Shown: piece after piece, positions 57,957 through 64,000 of the stretch
Layout of the letters: each line of letters opens with the position of its first letter
How positions within the stretch are numbered: the stretch's first letter is position 1
Assembly (NCBI GenBank): GCA_963701675.1
Contig: OY969623.1
Coordinates: forward strand, 1,922,001-1,986,000
Length of the DNA: 64,000 nucleotides
From: G963701675 sp963701675
Lineage (GTDB): Bacteria > Planctomycetota > Planctomycetia > Gemmatales > Gemmataceae
Direction of reading: 5' to 3'
Translations under genes and position numbers: made by a program
Notes under the pieces: generated by a model
Databases searched by the model: none
What the model was told of the DNA's origin: nothing
What the model saw: only the letters and a program-made list of their open reading frames with translations

Positions 57957-58382
57957 ATGGACTCGCACCTTGAGATTTGCTCGACCTGTCGGTGCCGATA
58001 TCTTTGCGTAGGCGACTCTCCCACGCCTGTTTTCAAACCGGCGAGTCAAACCGAACCCGCGATTATCGATTGGCCTAGCTGCCCTGGATGTGTTTGTGCG
58101 GTAGGTGCACTTCCGTGTAAGCGACGGAAGTGGTTAACGATCTGCGCCGCGATCGGAATGTCGGCGGTTTTTTTCCCGGTAGCTGCATGGGAACTGCCAG
58201 CATGGGTTTCTTTGTCTCGACTAACACTCTTGTCCGTTTCGGCTGGAGGGATGATCGGAGCGTTGCTAGGCGCACTAATAGATCGGAGACTGGAACAGTG
58301 TATTGTCGGTCACTGTCTCCGACGTCGTCGGCAGTGCGGGTACATCAGGATCAGTCATCGATGGGAACCTTCCCGCAATTAG
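57957..58382 (+). CDS. Hypothetical membrane protein
   Basis: About 141 residues from the ATG of MDSHLEICSTCRCRYLC. An N-terminal Cys cluster (CSTCRCRYLC, then CPGCVC) could bind metal. Two hydrophobic helices follow (about 60-75 and 80-100, MIGALLGALI). The end is basic. No good ribosome site and no family recognised; it may be only an open frame. Confidence 0.4.
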   Translation: MDSHLEICSTCRCRYLCVGDSPTPVFKPASQTEPAIIDWPSCPGCVCAVGALPCKRRKWLTICAAIGMSAVFFPVAAWELPAWVSLSRLTLLSVSAGGMIGALLGALIDRRLEQCIVGHCLRRRRQCGYIRISHRWEPSRN

Positions 58383-58488
58383 CGCAAGACGCCCACATTT
58401 CGAAGAGTGGGTTTATCAGCATCAGCTTCTAGCCCGTGACAGGGCTAGCGCGGCGCTATTCCGATGACCGGAAACAAGACTAGGCGTA

Positions 58489-58514
58489 CTTCGCAAAATC
58501 ACCGAAAGGCGAAG
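58489..58514 (-). repeat. REP-like hairpin repeat, copy 6
   Basis: Inverted copy: on the minus strand CTTCGCC, then TTTCGGTGATTT, then TGCGAAG. It lies between the hypothetical membrane gene and the MaoC gene. Confidence 0.75.
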
Positions 58515-58636
58515 CATCGGGCCGGTCGACACGCGGGACAAAGCGACACGGAGTGGTTGCTCCTTCTTCTGATCGCGTGGCACTGCCCGCCCTATCATGA
58601 CAATGTCTAGTCCTTCTTTCGCCCCAGAGTGACCTC

Positions 58637-59134
58637 GTGACGAACCTAAATCACGTTGACGGACATGAGCCTCGCTTTCTCGACGATTTGCATGTTGGAG
58701 ATCGATTCACAAGCGACAAGCATCTCATCGACGAGGAGCAGATAACGGCTTTCGCAAAGCAGTTCGATCCCCAGCCGTTTCATCTTGATGCCGCGGTCGC
58801 AAAAGACAGCATGTTCCGAGGACTAGTCGCAAGCGGCTGGCACACGGCAGCGATCACGATGCGGCTTTTGGTGACAAGCGGCTTGCCGATTTCTGGCGGG
58901 CTTATCGGGGCCGGCGGAGAAATCACCTGGCCCAAGCCGACTAGACCGGGTGATGTCCTCCACGTCGAGAGCGAAGTCCTTGAATTTAAACCGTCACGAT
59001 CGCACCCGGAACGTGGCATGGCGACGGTCCGATGTGAGACCCGAAACCAACTCGGCGAAACCGTCCAGATCCTTGTCGCCAAACTCGTTGTCCCGCGCCG
59101 GCCGAACGCGGGGCAAAATCCAGTACAAGTTTAG
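58637..59134 (+). CDS. MaoC-like hot-dog dehydratase
   Basis: 165 residues from GTG. Hot-dog fold motifs: LDDLHVGDRFTSDKHLIDEE, then ITAFAKQFDPQPFHLDAAVA with the hydratase motif D-PFH, then GLVASGWHTAAITMRLLV. It should hydrate or dehydrate an acyl-CoA; the substrate is unknown. The OsmC gene begins about 20 bp after its stop. Confidence 0.9.
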   Translation: MTNLNHVDGHEPRFLDDLHVGDRFTSDKHLIDEEQITAFAKQFDPQPFHLDAAVAKDSMFRGLVASGWHTAAITMRLLVTSGLPISGGLIGAGGEITWPKPTRPGDVLHVESEVLEFKPSRSHPERGMATVRCETRNQLGETVQILVAKLVVPRRPNAGQNPVQV

Positions 59135-59155
59135 TCACGAATGAAAGGAGACTTT

Positions 59156-59584
59156 ATGCCGACCCACAAAGCAGAAGCAGAATGGAAAGGTAATCTGGCC
59201 CAAGGCAGCGGACGGCTGAAAGTCGGAAGCGGCGCCTTCGATGGCCCCTATTCGTTTAAGTCACGATTTGAAGAAGGCCAATCGGCCACAAATCCTGAAG
59301 AGCTTATCGGCGCGGCCCACGCCGGTTGCTTCACGATGGCGCTGGCCGCCCAACTTTCGCGCGCTGGCATAACGCCGACCCGCATTCACACCATTGCAAA
59401 AGTAAAACTGGAAAAGGTCGGAGACGCGTTTGCCATCACGAGAATCGACCTTGAGACAGAGGCCGAAATTCGCGGCATTGATGATGCCACTTTTCAAAAA
59501 CAGGCCCTAGACGCGAAACAAAACTGCCCCGTCTCGAAGGCACTTAGCGGCACCGAGATTCATCTAAACGCGAAACTGGTATAA
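59156..59584 (+). CDS. OsmC-family peroxiredoxin
   Basis: 142 residues from the ATG of MPTHKAEAEW, preceded by AAAGGAG. OsmC features: LIGAAHAGCFTMALAAQLSR with the first active Cys, and KQNCPVSKALSG with the second. It reduces organic hydroperoxides with two Cys. It probably shares a transcript with MaoC and the DUF1080 gene. Its 3' end was copied to 25.1 kb. Confidence 0.93.
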   Translation: MPTHKAEAEWKGNLAQGSGRLKVGSGAFDGPYSFKSRFEEGQSATNPEELIGAAHAGCFTMALAAQLSRAGITPTRIHTIAKVKLEKVGDAFAITRIDLETEAEIRGIDDATFQKQALDAKQNCPVSKALSGTEIHLNAKLV

Positions 59585-59623
59585 GCGGCGCCGCGAGCTC
59601 GGCCAATCACGACTCGTTTGGAG
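59443..59623 (+). repeat. Source copy of the segment duplicated at 25146
   Basis: Nearly identical to 25146-25338; it covers the last 47 OsmC codons, the stop and about 40 bp of spacer up to CTCGTTTGGAG. Confidence 0.88.
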
Positions 59624-59632
59624 TAGATAACC

Positions 59633-60757
59633 GTGAAGTACTTATCGAGTGCCTTGATCCTTGCGCTTGCCGTTGGGTCTACGTTCTTTTGTAGCATTTC
59701 GGACGGGAACTCGAATACGCCGTCGCCACAAGAAACCGAGGACCGCCGCTGGTTCTGGTTACTCCTCTTTGACGGTGAAAGCACGTTCGGCTGGCACATC
59801 GATGGCGAAGCCCAAGTGAAAGATGGCGAATTGATATTGGGGGGCCCAAAGCCGACGACGGCGACGTTCAACACACGGTTCGGATATGGCAACCTCCGCT
59901 TCGATGCCCTGACCGATGATGCAAAGGATGCCTTATTGACCATCAACGCTTATAAGGAGAGACCATTCATACATGTGGCTCCGAAGACAGAAAAAGGATG
60001 GCATCAGTTCTCCGCCCAAGTGGAACCTAACGACATTAGCATTTGGGCACGCGGCACCAAAGGATTTGGTGTCCAGGGTGACTTCGCCCCGGCGACTACC
60101 ATTGCCTTTCACGTCCCTGCCGAGCAAAAGCTTGTGCTTCGCGACCTGCGGTACTGCTGTCGCCATCTTGAGCCGATCTTTAACGGCACGGATTTCACTG
60201 GTTGGAAACCGTTCAAGGGCGAAACCAAGCGGGAGGCGTCGAAGTTCGCGGTGACGGATGACGGCGAGATCCGCCTCACCAACGGCCCGGGCGATCTGCA
60301 AACCGATAAGCAGTTCGACAACTTCGTGCTGCAACTGGATTGCAAGACCAACGGGAAGTGGCTCAATAGCGGAGTCTTCTTCCGTTGCATTCCAGGCCAG
60401 TACCAGAATGGATATGAGGCCCAGATCCATAACCGTTACAAGGACAACGACCGTACGAAGCCCGCGGATTATGGCACCGGGGGGATCTACCGCCGGGTGC
60501 CGGCCCGCAAGGTTATCAGCAGTGACAATGAGTGGTTCACTCTTACCGTGGTCGCGGACGGTCCACACATCTCTACCTGGGTGAACGACTACCACGTGGT
60601 CGACTGGACAGATGACCGCAAGCCGAACGAGAATCCACGGAACGGGCTGCGGACCACCAAAGGCCACCTTTCCATCCAGGGACACGATCCGAGCACAGAT
60701 CTATTGTTCCGCGACATCCGGGTTTCCGAGCTGCCGGTGAGAAAAAAAGAGAACTAA
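59633..60757 (+). CDS. DUF1080 (3-keto-disaccharide hydrolase-like) protein
   Basis: 374 residues from GTG with GGAG about ten bases upstream. A signal peptide (KYLSSALILALAVGSTFF) is followed by a first beta-sandwich half, then the classic DUF1080 domain from about 180: LEPIFNGTDFTGWKPF, then LNSGVFFRCIPGQYQNGYEA, then QIHNRYKDND, then GGIYRRVPARK, then GHLSIQGHDPSTDLLFRDIR. Planctomycetes secrete many of these; the fold belongs to the concanavalin-like class, and some members act on 3-keto-glycosides. It appears complete. Confidence 0.9.
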   Translation: MKYLSSALILALAVGSTFFCSISDGNSNTPSPQETEDRRWFWLLLFDGESTFGWHIDGEAQVKDGELILGGPKPTTATFNTRFGYGNLRFDALTDDAKDALLTINAYKERPFIHVAPKTEKGWHQFSAQVEPNDISIWARGTKGFGVQGDFAPATTIAFHVPAEQKLVLRDLRYCCRHLEPIFNGTDFTGWKPFKGETKREASKFAVTDDGEIRLTNGPGDLQTDKQFDNFVLQLDCKTNGKWLNSGVFFRCIPGQYQNGYEAQIHNRYKDNDRTKPADYGTGGIYRRVPARKVISSDNEWFTLTVVADGPHISTWVNDYHVVDWTDDRKPNENPRNGLRTTKGHLSIQGHDPSTDLLFRDIRVSELPVRKKEN

Positions 60758-60787
60758 GGCTGCGCTGATCCGATTGAGGAAGTCAGC

Positions 60788-61066
60788 ATGACGCCGCTTT
60801 ACGAAGACGATTGTTTCACATTTCGTTTTTCCGACGACCGGATCATCGACTGTTTTCATCTCGAAGGCGTTCCGATGGGAAGTGGCGTTTCCGTTTTCAA
60901 GATTGATGCTGACACGGGCGAGCGCGTCGGCCTGCTTGCAACAGCTTCCGTCGGCGAAGACGGCTGGGTCGATTTGCCGGAGCCGATTGTCGTGCGGGCT
61001 GGAGATGCATTCATTGCCGTCCCTGCGCTTGGCCATGCGTCCCGCAATTTGGGTGGACCACGATGA
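60788..61066 (+). CDS. Small hypothetical protein
   Basis: 92 residues; GAGGAAG precedes the ATG. It is beta-rich (CFTFRFSDDRIIDCFHLEGV, VSVFKIDADTGERVG, PEPIVVRAGDAFIAVP), perhaps a small barrel. The family is not recognised. Confidence 0.6.
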   Translation: MTPLYEDDCFTFRFSDDRIIDCFHLEGVPMGSGVSVFKIDADTGERVGLLATASVGEDGWVDLPEPIVVRAGDAFIAVPALGHASRNLGGPR

Positions 61067-61094
61067 TCTTCCGCCGCTCGGCGAGAGGCGACCG

Positions 61095-61495
61095 ATGCGA
61101 CGACGTAGTGGAATCGTGCTCTTCATCGGCGGCATGATCGCCATTGCTGGTGTGCTGTTCGTCTGGTCCCGGTACGTCGAGCCGATTCGGTCTCACAGCA
61201 GGTGGTACGGTCGAGTCCGGCAAGACATTCACTCGCTGGCACACAAGCGGCCGCCGGAGGTCAACAAAGGGCAGTGGGAGTTCGTCGTCGGCTGGACGAT
61301 CAATCTGCACGGCAACTGCGGGAGCATCAGGTCGGCCGTCGAACCCGGGTGGCGGGACAGGTTCTCGCGGAATTTGAGCGACGGCTGGGCGGCCCGGTCA
61401 TCGAGTGGGTGTGGGACGAGTACGCCGGCCACACCACCTACGGCGGTCTCCACCGGACTGTTTGTGTCGACGAGCAGCAGTGTTACGTCGTTTGA
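61095..61495 (+). pseudogene. Small membrane-anchored protein with frame break
   Basis: The start reads MRRRSGIVLFIGGMIAIAGV with one anchor helix, then GQWEFVVGWTINLHGNCG. Near 61340 the sequence continues in another frame as QVLAEFERRLGGPVIEWVWD and EYAGHTTYGG to a stop at 61495. One indel explains it. Family not recognised. Confidence 0.55.
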
Positions 61496-63005
61496 TCTGG
61501 AGGAAACCAGCATCGCGGACCTTCAAGCGCGCATGACCTCCGGAGAGTGGACATCTAAGTCGGTCGTCGAGAAATACCTTGGCGCATCGAACGAGTCGAC
61601 AAAAATGGCCTAAAGCTCCAAAGTGTGATCGAACTCAATTCCGAGGCAGTGGCATTGGCAGCAGTGCTCGACAAAGAACGGAAAGAAAAGGGTCCTCGTA
61701 GCCAGCTACATGGCGTTCCAATACTGATCAAAGACAATATTGATACGGCCGATCAGATGGGTACGACGGCGGGCTCCCTCGCGCTGGTCGGCGCGAGACC
61801 GCTGAAAAACGCGTTCATCGTTGATCGCCTGCGCCAGGCCGGCGCCATTATCTTGGGAAAAACAAACCTCAGCGAATGGGCCAATTTCCGTTCCGGTCGT
61901 TCCACGAGTGGATGGAGCGGTCGAGGCGGATTGACAAAGAATCCATATGCGCTTGACCGCAATCCATCTGGGTCGAGTTCGGGTTCGGCGGTGGCGGTGT
62001 CAGCCAATCTATGTGCAGTAGCGGTGGGTACGGAAACCGACGGCTCGATTGTGAGCCCCGCGTCGGTAAACGGAATTGTCGGAATCAAGCCGACGGTGGG
62101 CCTCATGAGTCGCGCCGGCGTGATTCCAATTTCGCATACGCAGGATACTGCGGGCCCGATGGCTCGGACCGTGCGCGACGCGGCAATATTGCTCGGCGTT
62201 CTCGCCGGCGCCGATAAGGATGATCCGGCGACATCGACCAGATACCGAAAGCAAGAGGCAGACTATGCGGCGTCTCTAGACCCAAGAGGACTCCGTGGCG
62301 CGCGAATAGGTGTTGCGCAATTTCTTTGGTTTTCACGAAGAAGTTGATCAAGTGATGCGTGCCGCACTCGATACCATGCAGCGCCAAGGAGCATTGCTAG
62401 TTGACCCCGCAGACATTCCGAACATGGATAAGGTAGGTGACCCAGAAGCTATCGTGCTCACGTACGAGTTCAAGGCAGGAATAAACGCGTATCTCGCGCG
62501 GCTGGGTCCGCGGGCGCCGGTACATTCGCTTCAGGAAATCATCAAATTCAATGAGGCGAATCGCGCGCGGGAGATGCCATACTTCGGTCAGGATCGCTTG
62601 GAAAAGGCAGAAACCAAAGGACCGCTTACGGAAATGGAATATCGACAAGCGCTGGATTTGTGTCAAAGGCTAATGCGCACCGACGGCATCGACGCAGTGA
62701 TGGACAAGCATCTGCTTGATGCAATCGTTGCGCCAACGGAAGGTCCGGCGTGGATGACCGATTTCATTCTGGGAGATCATTTCATCGGTGGCAGCTCGCC
62801 GGCTGCGGCCGTAGCTGGCTACCCGAGTATCACCGTACCCGCGGGTTTTGTGTCCGGTCTTCCCGTGGGAATCTCGTTCTTCGGCCGAGCGTGGAGCGAA
62901 CCAGTGCTGCTTCGACTGGCCTACGCCTTTGAACAGGCAACAAATACTAGAAAACCACCCAGATTTCTCGTGACAGCGGATTCGAGCCAGTCAAGCAACG
63001 GCTAG
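61491..63005 (+). pseudogene. Amidase-signature enzyme, 5'-truncated with two frame breaks
   Basis: It begins in mid-gene (FDLEETSIADLQARMTSGEW), shifts near 61582 and again near 62312. Read across the breaks it is a full amidase core: catalytic Lys in GVPILIKDNIDTAD, the Gly/Ser-rich PSGSSSGSAVAVSA segment with the cis-Ser, nucleophile Ser in GTETDGSIVSPAS, and a normal C-terminal half (PSITVPAGFVSGLPVGISFF). The two shifts compensate each other. The signal peptide and start are missing, and the frame starts inside the stop of the preceding gene, so the 5' end was probably deleted. Confidence 0.85.
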
Positions 63006-63179
63006 ACATTACACAAGCGTCGGGTCGACAACCGCACGATGTAAATTTAGCCGTTACAGGTTCGTCGCGCGGCCTTGGAGCGTTTGCTGCGCCGACTTTT
63101 AGAGTTTCCCAGTAGACTGGCCGGTATGGCATGGTTGTGAACACCTTAATGCTCCGGCGCACGATATGATCACACCACA

Positions 63180-63866
63180 TTACTTGGGCAGGTCCCAGAT
63201 CAACGTTGTACTATCGGCGCTGGCCGTAGCGAGCGATTGGCTATCCGGCGTGAATGCGAGGGCTTTTACTTTGCCGTGTTGTCCCTCGAGCCGCGATAGG
63301 GTCTTCAAGCTTTTCGCGTCCCATACGTACGTTGTCCAAGTGCCGCCCGCGGCAAGCAATCTGCCGTCCGGACTGAAGGCCACACAATCGAATACTTCAT
63401 CCTCGACGTCTTGCTGATGCAGGAGTTTGCCCGTTGCGGTTTCTGTGACCATCATTCGGCCGAACCATGGATGGGCGCCTTCTTTGTGCGGTCGGTCCTT
63501 GAGCAACCCTAAGGCGATGCTTGTCCCGTCCGGAGATAAAGCAAACGACGTGATCCGTTCGAAGGAGCCGGGTTCTTTCGTGTTCGGTTTTTCAAGCACC
63601 TTTTTCTCCGCCAGGCTCCATGAACTTTTTCGTTCGCCGGTCCTCACGTCCCATAACGCGAGCGTCTTCCCTCGGAGTAACAGCGACTGACCGTCGCTGC
63701 TAAAGATTCCAGGCATTGGGCGCGATTTCTCGTCCGGTGTATCTTCGCTCGGTGGTGTAAGTGTTCGTATCGTCTTACCCGTATCAATGTCGATGATCGA
63801 AATGCGATTATCCTCGGTCTGGACGGCAAGCTGCGTTCCGGCTTCGCTTTTCGGTGATTCTGCGAA
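63180..63866 (-). pseudogene. WD40-repeat protein, C-terminal part
   Basis: The minus strand encodes WD40 blades: TLALWDVRTGERKSSW, then ITSFALSPDGTSIALGLLKD, then FDCVAFSPDGRLLAAGGTWT with YVWDAKSLK, then VKALAFTPDSQSLATASADS with TLIWDLPK. Upstream the frame stays open through EAGTQLAVQTEDNRISIIDI and then into REP-like copy 7 (read as RFAESPKSE), with a stop just beyond. The N-terminal blades are absent, so the gene is truncated at the repeat. Confidence 0.78.
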
Positions 63867-63867
63867 G
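63842..63867 (+). repeat. REP-like hairpin repeat, copy 7
   Basis: Arms CTTCGC and GCGAAG around TTTTCGGTGATTCT. It forms the upstream boundary of the WD40 fragment; 63868-64000 beyond it has no gene I can name. Confidence 0.75.
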
Positions 63868-64000
63868 CGCCTTTCACAGGAGACTGACTATTGGCCGCTC
63901 CGCGACATCGACCGATTTCCATTTGACATCGTGACCCCGCGGGTGGACAATTGCGTGGTCACCGATTCTGCCGCCATAAGTCCTTACACTCGCAGCCATT

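Noticed and set aside
1..64000. tRNA, rRNA and CRISPR arrays
   Set aside because: I looked for cloverleaf ends, rRNA signatures and regularly spaced repeats and saw none; a covariance-model search was not possible here.

Overview
The window looks like chromosomal DNA of a planctomycete, most likely a Gemmataceae-type organism. The signs are four large secreted proteins opening with the planctomycete LEDR/LEQR-type export motif (16.7, 22.6, 39.1-40.6 and 40.8-42.9 kb), two ECF sigma factors each near a membrane Ser/Thr kinase, a protein with the planctomycete repeat-companion motif (DAPRLVYADWLDENG), a DUF1080 protein and TPR-CHAT proteases. The DNA is moderately GC-rich by eye. No rRNA, tRNA or CRISPR array was seen.

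Layout. 1-10.7 kb is a signalling and protease block: the 3' end of a TPR-CHAT gene, a deleted CHAT relic, an ECF sigma factor, a convergent caspase-like lipoprotein gene, a transmembrane Ser/Thr kinase and a second TPR-CHAT gene. 10.7-16.5 kb is a mobile-element zone: a complete IS21-family element with recognisable ends and a 6-bp target duplication, a palindromic MITE-like element, a scrambled IS21 relic, an IS3 relic, and between them an intact pentapeptide-repeat/TIR protein. 16.7-24.9 kb holds two surface proteins around a sigma factor/kinase pair on the minus strand. 25-33 kb is a graveyard of gene fragments (OsmC, ankyrin, integrase, FG-GAP, serine hydrolase, 2OG oxygenase) around a HEPN-like plus HNH-like gene pair, an intradiol-dioxygenase-fold protein and an RdgC-like protein. 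33.4-36.6 kb is a PIN-like gene interrupted by a group II intron whose removal restores the frame. 37-43 kb has a lipoprotein, more fragments and two surface proteins. 43.7-51.2 kb carries a membrane TPR protein, a HEPN plus nuclease-like protein, a HEAT-repeat alkylation-repair-like gene with a start/stop-coupled partner, and a SIR2 protein. 51.3-63.9 kb has a broken FG-GAP gene, a patatin fused to a C39-like domain lacking its cysteine, a DUF72 gene, small proteins, MaoC, OsmC, DUF1080, a broken amidase and a WD40 fragment.

Three themes stand out. First, the 0-10.7 kb block joins regulators (sigma, kinase) with two classes of caspase-clan protease, which suggests a signal-activated proteolysis system; two of its genes carry frame breaks. 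Second, a 26-bp hairpin repeat occurs seven times between or at the edges of genes, on both strands, and behaves like a REP family. Third, at least seven otherwise conserved genes carry single frame breaks, so either the region is decaying or the assembly has indel errors; this must be settled before concluding that those genes are dead.
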